A stretch of DNA of 64,000 nt from Cephalotrichum gorgonifer (lineage: Eukaryota > Ascomycota > Sordariomycetes > Microascales > Microascaceae), in the NCBI GenBank assembly GCA_900312665.1, contig ONZQ02000015.1, forward strand, positions 930,001 through 994,000, read 5' to 3'. Below the pieces are notes generated by a model that made no database searches, was not told where the DNA came from, and worked only from the letters and a program-made list of their open reading frames with translations. Positions 11,430 through 24,700 of this stretch are shown piece by piece; the first letter of the stretch is position 1, and every line of letters starts with the position of its first letter. Position numbers and translations under genes: made by a program.

Positions 11430-11990
11430 ACTATAGATGCCGCACCCAATGACTCCCCTTATGCACCCCTATTTCCCCCCTTTCCGTTATATCTATACAT
11501 CAAGTGACGCCTTCTACAAATTAGTAGTTTGAGCCCCTGAATATCTCTCCATACTCTAGACATCTTGTATGCTCTATTGTTATCCTATACTTGCCAATGG
11601 CGAACTACCCCCAATGTCAGCATGTCACTCCTAACTGCTCGGTCCTACGTAAACACGTGGAAAAATGGGACGACGTACTAGATGCCTGTTGATGTAGTTA
11701 CACTAATGCTCTAAATATATTGCTTGTCTGCTAGAGCTAGATATCATAAATGCTTTGATAGTTGCAATCCCGTTTACTATATTCTCCTTACATTCTTCCT
11801 CCCAGAATAGCTTCACTTTAGCCTCTATGGCCCTCCTAAGCCCCTTACTATCTAGTGGCCCCTTATCGAGATCTCTGATAATTTTATACCTGGAGAAACT
11901 TTTTGTTCTTTATCTTTAGATAGAGTGACTTATAAGTATTACAATCTAAAATATAATAGACTTGCTTATAGAGCAAGCCTAGGTTTCCTC
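11430..11990. repeat. AT-rich island, possible decayed mobile-element remnant
   Basis: This segment is clearly richer in A and T than its flanks and ends sharply near 11985, where GC-rich sequence resumes. On the minus strand one frame stays open for about 60 codons, between 11920 and 11715, with a charged helix-like stretch (KGLRRAIEAKVKLFWEEE); the other frames are full of TAA and TAG. This is compatible with a mobile-element coding remnant mutated towards A/T, but no transposase motif or terminal repeat is recognised. The element type is unknown. Confidence 0.3.
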
Positions 11991-14900
11991 GGGGGCCCAA
12001 GGGCCAGGACGACCTCTCCCCCCAAACGGAGGAGGCACAAGCCATCGCGCCCGGATGTTACCTCTCCCAAGTTGCGAACCAGGTATCACGGTCGTACGAG
12101 CCCAAGAATAGCTGGGAATGGTAGCCCAAGCCCCTTAGTCTGTGGGCAGGGAGCGCTGGGATGTCACCCGGAAAAAGAAAAGGGGGGTAAATTGGATTCT
12201 TGATGCGCTGCCGTTTTCCAGCACCCCAGAATCCGCGCAAGTCAGAATGCGGCCCGCTGCTTTGGGAGTTGGTCTCCTGCCGTGTGGGTGGCGTTTATGA
12301 GCAATATGCGAAGCGTTGATGGAAACCGAGCGCGGGCTGACATTGACGGCCCCCCTTACCCATTGCCCTGCTGGGTAGCTTTTTGTTGGTGTTCGAGGTC
12401 CAGCATGCCCTGGGAAATATTCCTCCTCGACTAGTCCGAGTTGGTGATGGGGGCTGTCAGTGGCTACATACTACAAGTATGGCTCGCTCGGACCTTCGTA
12501 CCCGTTGGGAGTGGAGGAACTAAAATATTGAGTACTACATACGCTCGAACTTTCGGGGTGATCCCTAGCGTCCGTTTGTTGATGCAGGGGTATCCATTTG
12601 CCCGCATCGTGAGTGCTTGGAGCCAAGGGAGAGATGAGATATGTCCGCGGAAGGGAGATCTACCTGGTGTCATGCACTATCACTACTATTCATGGGCGGC
12701 GTTCTATTGCAGGTACTCGTAAAACTTGCAACGGGACTTTGGTCCATTTCATACAGGCATGTGGTATAAAGTACCCAGGCTGGAACTGGAGGGGCGGCCG
12801 ACGTCAGGCATACCCGAAATTAAGGCCCACCACACCAAACACTCAGCGAGATGAGATGAATGCCCTTTGCCCACTGCTCCCACGCATTGTCCCTGTGGGA
12901 GAAATATCCTCAGGTCTACAAAACAGCGTAAATAGACCCAGTCGTGACAAGTCTCCTTCTTCATCGAGTAAGGCGGGGGCGTGTTGGCTTGGGTTACGAT
13001 TAATATGGATTACTCGTAAATGTCGAAATGGACGCCCGCCCACACGGCCCAGACATGCATGGTATCATCGCGTCAAACGTCGGAAGGTTCCCCGGGGCGT
13101 TTCGTTCGACACCTTTTCCGCGATTTCCTTCGCCGTACTTTCCCGCATTCGGCCTAGCTGACGAGACTAACTAGGCCGGGATGAACAGGAGCATTTGTGC
13201 GTCCGTGTCTGGGCGGGCGGGCTAGCCCAGTATGAGTAGGAGTACTGCCATACAATAGGATGAGAAAGGGATTGCATTGACAAGGACACAGAGTACTTGT
13301 AATTCGTATTCGTGATTCCCTGGAGGGATCATTGGCCTCTAGCCGAGGGCTGTGTGTCCGTGTCCTCAGCCAGACTAGGAATTTCTCACCGATTTCTAAG
13401 TGGCGTCCTCACGGCTTCTATCATAGGACTGCAGCCACAGCTGGAATCGACGGGGTGGGATGCAATAAGAGCAATGTGCATGAGGCCCGACCACATGGCA
13501 AGGTCCCTTTTCTGGTGTGGCTGCGTGTGAATGGCGGCCCATCCGCAGTACCGGACGCACACATTCACACCCAGTGCAAAATACGCCAGTCCTGCGAGCC
13601 GCGGGGAAGTTGGCCTTGCATGATTACTTCTTTCGCTCCTGATGCCAAGTTCGGACGTGTCCGAGCGCGCGAGCCGGGAAAGGAAGGAGCACGAACCCTC
13701 GCGATGACTCGCACATCTAGTAGACTGCTCCCATAAACAGGGGCACAGGTTTCACGAGCAACCTCGGCCATTGGAGGATATCCGATTGGGCGCTAACAAA
13801 CGTATACGAGCAGAGCTAGAATCCTTCACTAGCGGATATTCCCTGTTAAAGCCCCGTCCTTACGCCCCACTGCAATGTCTCATTCGGACAGGTGCCCATA
13901 TTTTCCCGGCGTCGGGGAAAGAGGCCGGAGGGGCCGGCGTGAAATACTAGTTCGATCCTTCCTGAGCTAGCGCCCAGCCACTGGATTAAGGTTATTCTGG
14001 TTAGGTGTGGAAGGAAAGGGGCAAAAGCGCCAAAGCGCGACATGAATAGGGAGTCAGCAGCTCGATATGCTTGTTCGATGATATACTCCGAAAACTGCGA
14101 TGCCACCTGTGCATCATCATATGGCAAGATTCGAATCATTTGGAGAAGATTGTGGTGCGGATCTATGCCAGATTGAGCAAATCGCTATGGTAATGTGGCG
14201 CCGAGCACTTGTACCTAATGCAAGCCACGGTCGTATTGCTTCCAATTCGAATCCTTCAGAGGTACTTTGTACTCTGTACGGAGTAGTACACACATACTGG
14301 GAAAAGGGCTTGGAACAGAACAGATTGTAATCTTCAACCAGGTTCTCGGCAAGGCCGCCCGGCTGGGCAACAGGGGCGAAGGAGCTCACCCGAAATAAGA
14401 ATACTACAAATCACGCAAAGCCAAGACCGAGGTATTCAGTCGCGTGGTGTCTGGCCAACGATCACTCAAACAAGTACTCATACTTTGCACTCGTAGAGTG
14501 CAGCCTCCAGAAGAATAATAGAAGCCAAAAGCCAACCCTAGCTTGGCAGATCCGCCTATATCATTTGTGACAAAACCTAAGCTACTAGTGCGGGGTAGAA
14601 GCATGCCGCACAACTTTAAAAAAGCAATTTCCTTGTGCTAATAGTGTACTGGAAGCAAGATCGAGCAAGGAAGGAGATCCGAGAGCTCCGGATCGTCGGT
14701 GTCCGAGCTGTCGAAGGAAGAACTATTTATTCCCAGCGCAAAGCTCGCGCATGGGATCAACGACCCTATGCCTCTTCAAGGATAGCAACGGGGGCAAGGA
14801 TGAGGTTTAACTTTCTCGGCGAGGAACGCACGGCCCTGTTCGTCTTTTTCCTCTTCCTGTCTAGGCTGTAGTCGGTGCGGACAAATGCGCTGGCCGATTC

Positions 14901-16639
14901 TCCAGGTTAGCGCAAAGGGCACGGGCTCTGGACGGAAATCTTGCCCGCTAACATACAAAGTCTAATTAATGCCAAGGTAAGGCAGGAAAGGAGTATAATA
15001 TGTAGTAATAGTTCGATCGGCGCGAGACGAAGCCCTAGCTAGTGAGCCGGACCCTGGAGAAAATCGAGCCGGTCGGGAACGCTAATTAAATGGTCCCCGG
15101 AATCCAAGCCAAGCACTCGCTTGTCCAAAAGCGTGAGGGCACGGCATTAAGTCATTAAGTGGCCGTCAAAAGGTTTGTACTTCGTATCTGTGCGCACTGA
15201 GGGGACGGAGAAGCTTCAAGTCCGAGGATATACGAGTAGACGCACGAGTTAGCGGCCAGGTCCGAGCCTGCCGAGCCTTCCGAGCCCTGAGCGAGTGTGC
15301 CACACCGAGCGCTAGTACCTCCACCCGGGGTGGCCCTGTGGAAATGAATCCTTTGAAGTTTTTTGAGCAGGGAGGGAGGAAGAGTCTGAGCGCACGCGAA
15401 AATCCCAAAGGAACGGATGCAAGCGCTATTCTTCGACCCACCGTGGGACTCCTTTCTGCGGACCAGGCATTTGGGGAACGGTGAGTAAGTGGGAAAAGGG
15501 GAAACGAGGGGGCGGCGGGAGACGATGAGTCGGCATACTGCTTTGGGCGCACACACGCCACAGCTGAGGATCGACCAGAGTTGGAGATTCCTTGGTCCAC
15601 TCGCTGCCTGTCGATCAGGCGACACACCGCATACCAAGTAGTACAAATACTTGTATACCATGTTGCAGTATTATTACTTTAGTACTAAAGTTACTATTCG
15701 AGGAATTGAGCGACGAGGGATCATTTGGTCACACGGAGCGCGGTCTGGTGCCAGGTGAGAGTCTGGGGAAATCTCCATCCAGAGTATCCGTATATTACCA
15801 CAATAAATTGTTCTATAGTTTGTGGGGTACGTATGGTAGGAAAGACCCATGAATTTTTTTTTTCGGACAGCGACAACGGCTGGGCTCTCGTAGGTGTGCG
15901 ATATAGAAAGATTGAGTGGGTGCATGATAAATATGGCCTGCGACTGTTTCCAGGATCAATCTTTGCCGGGGGAACCTCAGTTGCATCTTTGACGATATGA
16001 GGGGCTCGCAGCCTGCAGCACCCAAGACAATCGACCCCCGACCCTTGTCCATCCCATCCGTGGTTCGTTCTGGGGGCTGATATACCCAGACAAAGGATGT
16101 CCCCACCCGCCACCCGTCCCCAGGCCGGCCGCCACCAAATCTTCGGAACCGCCATTACCCATCCTCTTTCCCCAGAAACTCTTGCCGTGTCGAGGGCGAA
16201 ATGTGCTTTACTCTTTTATTTCCCGGCCGGCTTTTGGGAAGGCAGGCTGCGGTCTGTACATCGGGATGAGACGTAGGATAAATATGATGTCAGGGGGGGA
16301 ACACGGGAGAAAAGGGAGGGAGCGGCAGTCTAGTTCAGGTGTGTGTTTCCGCCGTCATTCACCCGGTATTTCCTGGTGTCGCGGGCCGGACCCTGCAGAA
16401 TGTCGTGTTTCCGGCTTTATTTGGAAGGGGGAGGAGTTTCATGGGGACGGATAGGCTTGTGAAGCAAGAGAGGCCGAAACAATGGAGAATGTGTCTTGGT
16501 GTGTAACCCGACGGCTACAGTGCCCCTCTTTTTTCCACGAGGACCACTTTACTTTTTCTCGTACGTAGTAATCCGGACGGGTAATAGCACAAATCTTCTA
16601 TTCCAGAAATGTGGAGGGCGAAAGTTCTGCGACCCTGGC

Positions 16640-16686
16640 TCTCACACACGCACACACACACGCATAGTACACACACATACACACCC
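16640..16686 (+). repeat. CA-rich microsatellite
   Basis: This is an imperfect (CA)n/(CACG) tract with runs such as CACACACACACGCA followed by ACACACACATACACAC. It lies about 0.9 kb upstream of the receptor gene. It is a simple repeat with no evident role. Confidence 0.8.
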
Positions 16687-17597
16687 TGGCACTCACGCGG
16701 CCCAGCTCCAGCCAGCACCTGCCACCCAGACCACCTGAAGGCACATCGTTCGACTCGATCTGGCCAAAATATTGAAGCAGGTGCTGACCGGCCCTTCCAC
16801 GGAAAGAGGCCCGAGCGCAAAAAGAGATTCACGACCGACAAGGGTGATCGAACCAATGTCTTTGCCCACCACCCACCCCTTCTCTCTATACCTATCAAAA
16901 TAGGAAGAAAAAAATGAGAAAAAAAAAGAAGAGGAGGAAGAGGAAATACTTTGATTGCCCGGTCCCTGCCCCGCCTCCCCTGTCAGCTCAACCCCGCAAA
17001 CGTTGCAATGGAAGGAAGAAGGCGAAGAAGGCGAAGATGAGTACTCCGTATTGTATCGAGTCCCTCGTGGCTGTGGAGAAATGGGCTGCTGCCAAGCAAA
17101 ATGTGTACAGAGTTACATACCTCTGTCCGGGTGCTTGGTCCGGCCGAAAGCGCGAAGCAGTACGTACATGCTACTCCCAGCCATGATACGTACCACGTCT
17201 TGCTTCCCTTCCCGTCTTCTACTAGTTATTACTGCTACTGCATATTATTAGCTGTACCGTACTCATGCGTCGTACCAGATCCGCTCCTCGATCTTGGATC
17301 CGCCCGTAATAGCCATCCCCTTATTTATTACCTCCCCCCTCCCCCCGCCCCGTTGACCCGGCCCGAATCGTGATCGACGCTCCCTAATCCCTCTTTCGCT
17401 TCCCATATTCTTTTCGTCACCCGGAGGGACACCAGGCGTGTCCATCCTTACCTCCGCAGCGCCCAGCTCTTTAAAAACGCCTGTGGTCCCCGCTCTCCCC
17501 CGGCTGCAGCCGAAAACCCTCTGATCGAAAAGAATAGAAGTCGAGCCTCCACTTCGCTTCACCCCGGCCTCCCTCTCCGTCGAACCATACGCCCACG

Positions 17598-19116
17598 ATG
17601 GTTTTCCACAACCCCATCCTCGTACCGCGGCAGGTGCCACCGCCGGACCCGAACGCCCCGCCCATTATCTATACCGACCCCGACGACGTGCCCATGTTCA
17701 CGCCCCTGACGCCGGAGCAGTACGCGGCGCTGCCCCACCCGAACTACGGGCCGAAGCTGCTGACGACCATCTGGGTTCTCCTGGGCCTCGCGGCCGTCTT
17801 CCTCGCGCTGAGACTGTACTGCAAGTTCACGCGGCATAGGGGGACGTGGTGGGATGACTGGCTGCTCATCGGGTCATTCGTAAGTCTTTTTTTTCTTTAT
17901 CTACATTACCTTCCCGCGGCAGCCTCCCGGTCCTTCCTCTGTACGCAAAACAAAATGCTCATCGCTTGCTCCACCTCCAGCTGTGCCTCACCGCGGAATG
18001 CGCGTGCCTCACGCAAACGACGGAATACGGCTATGGGAGGTACTGGTATGACTGGACGATAATCCCAGAGGAGGGCACTCAACTGCTGATCCTGATCAAC
18101 GCCGCGGGTTCGTGCACGCTCACGGCCTCCATCTGGTCCAAGACGAGCTTCGCGCTCACGCTGCTGCGGCTCGTGGAGGGCAAGATGAAGTGGCTGATCT
18201 GGTACATCATCATCTCCATGAACATCGGCATGGGGCTCAGCGCCCTGTTCAACTGGGTCCAGTGCACGCCCGTCCAGAAGACGTGGCTGCCGCTCACGCC
18301 TGGGACCTGCTGGGACCCGAACATTGTGCCGAACTATAACATTTTCTCTTCATGTAAGTTTTGAGGGGCGCGAGGCTAGCTACACCTTGTTTTCGTCGTC
18401 TTCTATTTTTTCCCCACCCGCTGACGTGAGGGCTTTGTAGCATACTCGGCCGCCATGGATATTGTCCTCGCTATGCTTCCCTGGACGGTCATTTGGGGTC
18501 TTCAGATGAAGAAGAAAGAGAAGATTGGTGTCGCCGTCGCCATGAGCTGTGGTATCTTGTGAGATCCCCCTATCCTTTTCCCCCTTTCCGCTATCCCCCG
18601 GGATATATCAGACCCCATGTACATACCCCTACTAACTACGGACACCCACGCAGCGCCGGAATCACCGCCATCGTCAAGACGACCAAGATCCCCGCCATGA
18701 AGTCCGCCAACCCCGGCCCGGCCATCGACCTCTACATCTGGGGCAACGCCGAGTCGTGTGTCACCATCATCGCGGCGTGCATCCCGATCCTGCGCGTCTT
18801 CGTGCGCGACGTCAAGACCAGCGCCGCCAAGTACTACCTCTCCAACGAAAACCACTCCACGCACGGGCGCACGCAGACGCACCAGTCCAAGGTCCGCGAC
18901 ACCATCAACACAGTCACCATCACGGGCGGGCGGGGCCGCGGCGACGAGTTCCTCCCGCTCGACGACGACGACGAGAGCCGCCTCACGAGGGGGGACAAGA
19001 TCATGCAGACCAAGGAGGTCGCCATCGCGTACGAGGATGGGGGGGACTCGTGGTCGGATGGAAGGAACGAGGGGCATGAGATGAATGAGTTGCGACGGCC
19101 GGGGCATGCTTTGTGA
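17598..19116 (+). CDS. PTH11-like integral membrane protein, fungal rhodopsin-fold domain (receptor 1)
   Basis: There are four exons: 17598-17879, 17981-18353, 18441-18558 and 18654-19116. Introns have phases 0, 1 and 2, donors are GTAAGT, GTAAGT and GTGAGA, and the product is 411 residues. Seven hydrophobic helices are visible, beginning with TTIWVLLGLAAVFLALRLY. The family motif WWDDWLL follows the first helix, WSKTSFALTLLRL lies in the third, NWVQCTPVQKTW and CW follow the fourth, and the fifth contains MDIVLAMLPWTV. The C-terminal tail of about 110 residues is hydrophilic and Asp-rich (LPLDDDDESR). Proteins of this family are plasma-membrane GPCR-like sensors or integral membrane proteins, but ligands are mostly unknown. 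No CFEM domain precedes the helices. A paralogue with matching intron positions lies at 33034. Confidence 0.88.
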
Positions 19117-21284
19117 GGGTCTCTCTCTCTCTCCTTCTCTATCTATCCATCTTTTTGGCGTGGGTGTTAAGTTGCATTTGGGAACAAAAAGGGGTTTCAT
19201 GGGTGGCTCTTCTTTTCATCCTCTCTTGGGATATATAATCATCGTGTGTCCTTTATTCATTCAAGCGCGGGGTTTCTGGTCTGTATAATGGGTGTTTCGA
19301 CGGGAACTTTTCATGTACAGCTATAAGTTTTGATGCCCTTACGGCCATCCTCTTCCATGGAAAGTAGAGGAGTGTATTTTTTTCGGGCGGGTAATCGAAT
19401 TTGGATCACGACTCTCACACACACTCTCTCTCTCCCCGAGAAATCTTTTCTTCGATGCCTTTCTTCAAGCACACTGTGTGACATGTTCAATTGAACAGCC
19501 CGCAGGAACACGGGCTGAGGGCAGATGGGTAATGTAACTGTAACCCACTTGCCCCGAATCGAATCTCGGTATGCACTCTGCGAAGTTGTGTTTCTCCATT
19601 CCACTCATTTCGCCTGAGTACTACGTGTGTGCAAATGCACCTCATTTACGCGATATGCTGCAGTTTATTGTTCGTCTGCGATCCAAGGATACGTCCTCAA
19701 AGATTTATCCCCTGAACGGATAGAGCGTGACCCTGGTACCACATTAAGAACCCTCCCCTTGCCAAGACCCACGTCTGTCCGTCCTGATCCGAGGGGGATG
19801 CAGGGGTTTTCGAGAAATAAAGACGAAAAAAATCTTGGGGAAGCGCCAAGGATCCGACCCATGTCGCGTCAGGGATGCTGACATGAACCCTTCCCCTTCC
19901 CTGCGAGGAAGCACCGCGGAAGCGTTTTTCCCGGATCTGCGCCCCGGGTTCCTTCGCCTCCACTCTAACCCGAACAAGGATACTTTACGAGTTCGCGGAC
20001 GAATACTACCCTACATCGCAACCCCTCGAGTCAGGACATGTGACGTACCTGATTTGAATTTCATCCTTCTTATCCTTTCCCCATGGGCCAAAACACGTTA
20101 GCCCCCCTTCCTCTCACTCACTCTCCCCGGGCTGAGGCGTCAGTTCGAGAAGTTCACCCGGTTGCATTGTTCTCAATTCCAACCCTACCACTGACCGCTT
20201 GCCGCCGGCCGGGTACATGTATGTAATACAACCAACCACCTTACCAACGAAGTGAAGAAGGGACGCTACTGCATGTCATTATTCGGTACTCTGCCCTCTG
20301 CGTCACATGGGCGCCCGGGGAGACGGGAGAGGATACCTAGTGTCGTATAATGGCGAGGAGCGACGCCCCACGGCTACCCTCCTCCGATACCGCCGACGTA
20401 TTGCACTCTTACGAACTTGTCGGCTGTGATGTATGGCAGTTAGGGTGGGAATGGAGAAAAGCCGCGACGAAATATTCTATCGTGATCCCACCCACCTTAT
20501 TAATACTACTATCATCCAAGCCCGGTTTTTGGACCATCTGCATGTACAATCGCGCTCGGTCCTCCTTGGCCCGCGACAACCTTCCGCATTTCTTGCCCTG
20601 CCCTGTCTGAGTTGGCCCGGGAAAGGTATTACACCGTGTCCACCTGAGTAATCTATAATAGTCACGTAGTGTCCGGCTTGAGGCGAATTATGTGGTGTCA
20701 GTGCGCCCAAGCCGTCTCCTTTCCCGCTGCCATGCCTTCTGCGCCCAACTTACTTCTATTATGGAGAAGCGTTATTTCCCGCCCGCGCGACGTTCCCGGT
20801 CGTAGCGACATGCCAATGCCTGTCGGCACGGTAGTTTGGTGGAATCATATTACTTATTCTTACGGGAAGCGTGAAGACCGGGAGTCTGTGCTGTTAAATC
20901 TTACCGTAAGTGACATCTAGTTTTCCGTAGGCAGGCGATGCGGTTCAGGCCGCCAAATGTCCGCTTTCTGTTTCCTGGTAGCTACAACCTCGGCGAATAG
21001 TAGGAATTACCCGGCACAGACAATAATCACGGGAATAGGAGACCCCGGGACCCGGAAGTACAAGCAATGTTGACTTACTGTCGTATTACCTAGACTGCAC
21101 CGGGTCGATCCGCCGAAAATACGCGAAAGCAGAACCCCAGATATATATACGCTGATCCCTTCCTTTCGTAGCTATGGCCACGTTTAGCACCGTTCCCGGG
21201 TGAGGAGTGCGGGTTAAATCTCCGGCTCTAGCTAAGCTTCATGATGTTGAAAGAATGGCTCGAATATCATCCAGTAAAGAAATA
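19117..21284. other. Intergenic, about 2.2 kb
   Basis: No protein gene is recognised; the open frames are short and without domains. The first 200 bases are the 3' region of receptor 1. Nothing else can be supported. Confidence 0.5.
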
Positions 21285-21356
21285 TCCCATATAGTGTAGG
21301 GGTTATCATACTGCCCTCTCACGGCAGAGACCGGGGTTCGATTCCCTGTGTGGGAG
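21285..21356 (+). tRNA. tRNA-Glu (CTC)
   Basis: The 72-base sequence folds as a cloverleaf. The acceptor stem pairs TCCCATA with TGTGGGA. The anticodon stem is CTGCC/GGCAG around the loop CTCTCAC, giving anticodon CTC, and the T arm contains GGTTCGATTCC. The D-arm sequence TAGTGTAGGGGTTATCA is typical of eukaryotic tRNA-Glu. No intron is present. It lies downstream of the 3' end of the NRPS-like gene, which is on the opposite strand. Confidence 0.92.
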
Positions 21357-21788
21357 ATTATATTTTCATTTTTTGGCCTCGACGGCGAGTGAGGTGGATA
21401 CCTGTGCTCCACAGGGTCGTTGTCTTTGGCCACCTGCACAATCCTCAAAGACTAGCCTGGTCAAGCAAGTCATGGGGAGATAGGAATGAGCATCTTAGAC
21501 ACACCTTGCTGAGAGGAAGGCGAACAACCTGCAGAACACTGGGACTGGGACTTCTAAAACGGAGACAGATAATAAAACTATGCCAACTATGACTATGCAA
21601 ATAACGCCTCTAACTATAAACACACTATAAAATCTAATTCAGCAAGCCGGGAACAATTGTGGAAACAGAAGCAAGATGCTCCCAAACGAGAGACCCGAGG
21701 AGTCGGTCTAGTCTCGTGTGGGATATGTGCGAGTTACCCCATCCCTATAGGACATGCCATAGTAGCCACAATGAAGCACTCTTCATCA
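21357..21788. other. Intergenic, 3' flank of the NRPS-like gene
   Basis: Nothing recognisable; it separates the tRNA from the stop codon of the minus-strand NRPS-like gene. Confidence 0.5.
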
Positions 21789-24700
21789 TCACTTCTCCTC
21801 CCTGAATACCATGCCGGCCTTCTCTAGCACCCACTTCGCCTCGGACTTAACAGCTTCCGCACTCTCCTCCGCATCAATCGGGAAAACATCCGTCTCGTCC
21901 GCCTCCGGGCCCTCATACGCCTCCAGCTGGCCATCGGCCATATCCGCCGACATGTAGTGCCCCTCACGCCCCTCCAATCTCTCAGCCAGCACCTCCAGGC
22001 CGCCCTGCAGGTCCAGGAAGCACGTCTGGGCCCCGGCGTCGAGGACCTGCGACCTTAGCGCGTCCCTGTACTTCCGCTTCAGGGCGGAGCAGCTCACGAT
22101 TACGGCGTCGTACCCCAACTCCGCGACGGCCTCGAGGGAGTGGGCCCCCACGCGCTGCAGCCACTCGGAGCGGTCCTTGTCGTCTAGGGGCGTCCCGCCG
22201 CTCATCTTCTCCACCGCCGCGCGGGAGTGAAGTAGGTCCCCCTCGACGAATGGCACGTGCAGGGACCGAGAGAGCGCGGCTGCGAGAGTGGACTTACCGC
22301 TCCCGGACGGCCCCGCGACGACTATAACGGTCTTCTGCTGCGCCGTGGCGCCGTCCACCGGGGCGATCTTCCACGCCGTGTCGACGAAGTACCGCACGAA
22401 CTTCGTCACGGAGTCCTGCGTTATCGCCGGCGCCTCCGAGAGGGCCTTGGACGCCGCGCACGCCGCGTCGGTGACGTACCTCATCGACGGACCGAACTCG
22501 TCCTTGTCGTACTTGGACGCGAAGAAGTCGACGAGCTTGACGGGCGGGTTCTTTACGGGATCCGGGTCCGACTCGCGCAGGCGCCGGACCCACTCCCTCG
22601 GCTCCACCTCGTCGAACTCCAGCCCTGCGGCACGCAGCGCGGGAAGCAGCTCGGTCGACCAGCCGAAGGTCCTAGGGTTCGCGACGTTGAAGAAGGCGGA
22701 GGCCGCGGAGGAGGAGGCGATCTCGACGACTGTGCGCGCCACGACGTCGACGGGCAGCCACGACGGCGCCTCGCTGAGCCTGGGGAGTGCTCCGATCGTC
22801 ACGGCGCTCTGGAGCATCATGGGGATCGCCTCGGTGGCGGACCACACGCCGTGCGTGGTGTCGCCCACGATCTGGCCCACGCGGAGCACGCGCACGGGGA
22901 CGCCGAGATTAGCGCCCGCGCGGGCGCAGAGGTTCTCGGCCACGGATTTGGACTGCGCGTAGCCCATCCCCTGTGCCCAGGACAGGGGCGGCGCGGCCTC
23001 GGGGACGGGGGAGACGGGGGAGCGGGCGACGGCGCTGACGGACGAGCAGAAGTTGAAGGACGGGGCGGGGGCGGAAGCGGGGCCGGCGTTGCGCGCGGAG
23101 ACGCAGAGGCGGATGAGGTTGGACACGCCGGCCACGTTGGACTTCTCGAAGGAGGAGAGGTGCATGTTGAAGTTGACGGACCAGGCGCAGTGGATCACGC
23201 CGGCCAGGTTCGACGACGCGATGGCCAGGTAGGTTTCGGGGGAGAGGCCGAGGGTCGGCTGGGAGAGGTCGGAGGGGAGGGCGACGAACTTGCGGCGCGT
23301 GGAGAGGGGGAGGGTGTGGTGGATGCGGCGCTGGGTGAGGCTCTCGCGCAGGCGGAGGGACGCCGAGGCAGGAGATGAGGCTCGGACGAGGCAGTAGACT
23401 TTTGTCACGGACGGGTCGGAGGCGAGGAGCGAGGCGATGTGGCCGCCGAGGGAGCCGGTGGCGCCAGTCACGACCTGGATCCCGGGTTAGTTTCTCTCGC
23501 TTGGAATGTTCATGAAGGGGTGTGAAAGGGGAGAGCTCACATAGGCAGTAGCTGTTTGCGGGGCGGGGGCCAGCTCGTCGCTGTACTTGTCGATCAGACT
23601 CTGCATCAATGTCTCCACGGGCTCCTCATCCGCCACCTCTACACCGGAGCCCAGACCATGCAGGTACGATGTGAGCTTGTCGATGGTCGGGTGGTCGAAG
23701 ACGACCGTCTGCCCCAGCTTATTCTCCCCGATGTCTACCGACTTCAGGATCTCACTCCTGATGGTGATAGCCTGCAGTGAGTCCAGCCCGAGGAAGAAGA
23801 AGTCCGTCCCCTCGTCGAACTCCACCGACTTGGGGAGCACGTCGGCGAAGACGCCCTGCAGGAACGCCCTCAGCTCCGCCCCCGTCATCCTCCTGGCGTC
23901 GCTACCCTTCACCTCGGCGGCGTCGTACGCCTCGCTGATAAGAGCGTCGAACTGCCTGTAAAACGCCTGCCGGATGACGCTCCCCTTGTCCGTCTGCGGG
24001 AACTTCGTCCCCACGGGCAGGACCTTGACCATCTCCTTCGATATCCGCGCGTAGCCCTCCACGGACTCGTTCGCGGCCTCGACGACGGGCCAGATCGCCT
24101 CCAGCGTCTCCGCGGCGGACTTCCCCGCCAGCGACGCGGAGGGCACGACCAGGACGCCGAGGTTGGGGCGGCCGGCGCCGAAGATCACGGCCTCGGTCAC
24201 GGCCTTGTTGGAGCGGATCGTGCCCTCGACGCGCACAGGGTTGAACTTCTCGCCGTTGACGAGGACGATGGTGTCATCCAGACGGGCGATGTACTTCCAC
24301 GCGCGCGGGGTGGTGGGGTGCGGCTCGAAGAGGTCCTTGGTCGCGTAGGAGCCGTCGGGCTGGTTGGAGGCGACCTTGGAGGGCCAACCGGGAAGGACGC
24401 AGCACTCGAAGAGGTTGGGGCCGCGGCGGACCCAGTGGAGGTAGGGGGATAGGCTGGCGCCCTCGCGGACGTAGTTCCAGTCCTTGTCTTCCCTGGGGCG
24501 GAAGGAAGTCATGAGCTGGCCGACTTCGGTTCTGTGGTGGTGTTAGTCTCCACGAGGTTCGAGGTGACGTTCAGTTGCGGGCTGTTTGAGCGGGGGAAGG
24601 GAGGGGGGGGGAGGGATGGGAAAAGACGTACGCTCCGTAGTGGCCGACTAGGTTAACCCCCTTACTGACGAGGTCGTCCCCGAGATCATCCGGGCACGCC

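Larger units (their letters stand above)
11048..17597. other. Gene-poor stretch, about 6.5 kb
   Basis: No gene is supported. The longest open frames (182 codons at 12613-13161, 168 at 15155-15661 on the minus strand) have no domain, coding bias or consistent splice structure. Landmarks are an AT-rich island (11430-11990, listed separately), a CA/CACG microsatellite at about 16640-16686, a polypurine tract at about 16903-16946 and a CT-rich leader before the gene at 17598. The stretch could hold decayed repeats, but no terminal repeats were identified. Confidence 0.5.

Noticed and set aside
12613..13161. Open frame of 182 codons in the gene-poor stretch
   Set aside because: Composition is random-like (mixed Arg/Pro/Cys), no domain or splice context; other frames overlap it equally.
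22257..23378. Open frame of 373 codons on the plus strand inside the NRPS-like gene
   Set aside because: It is the antisense of the reductase and kinase domains; its Gly/Arg/Asp-rich composition is an artefact of GC-rich third positions on the true strand.
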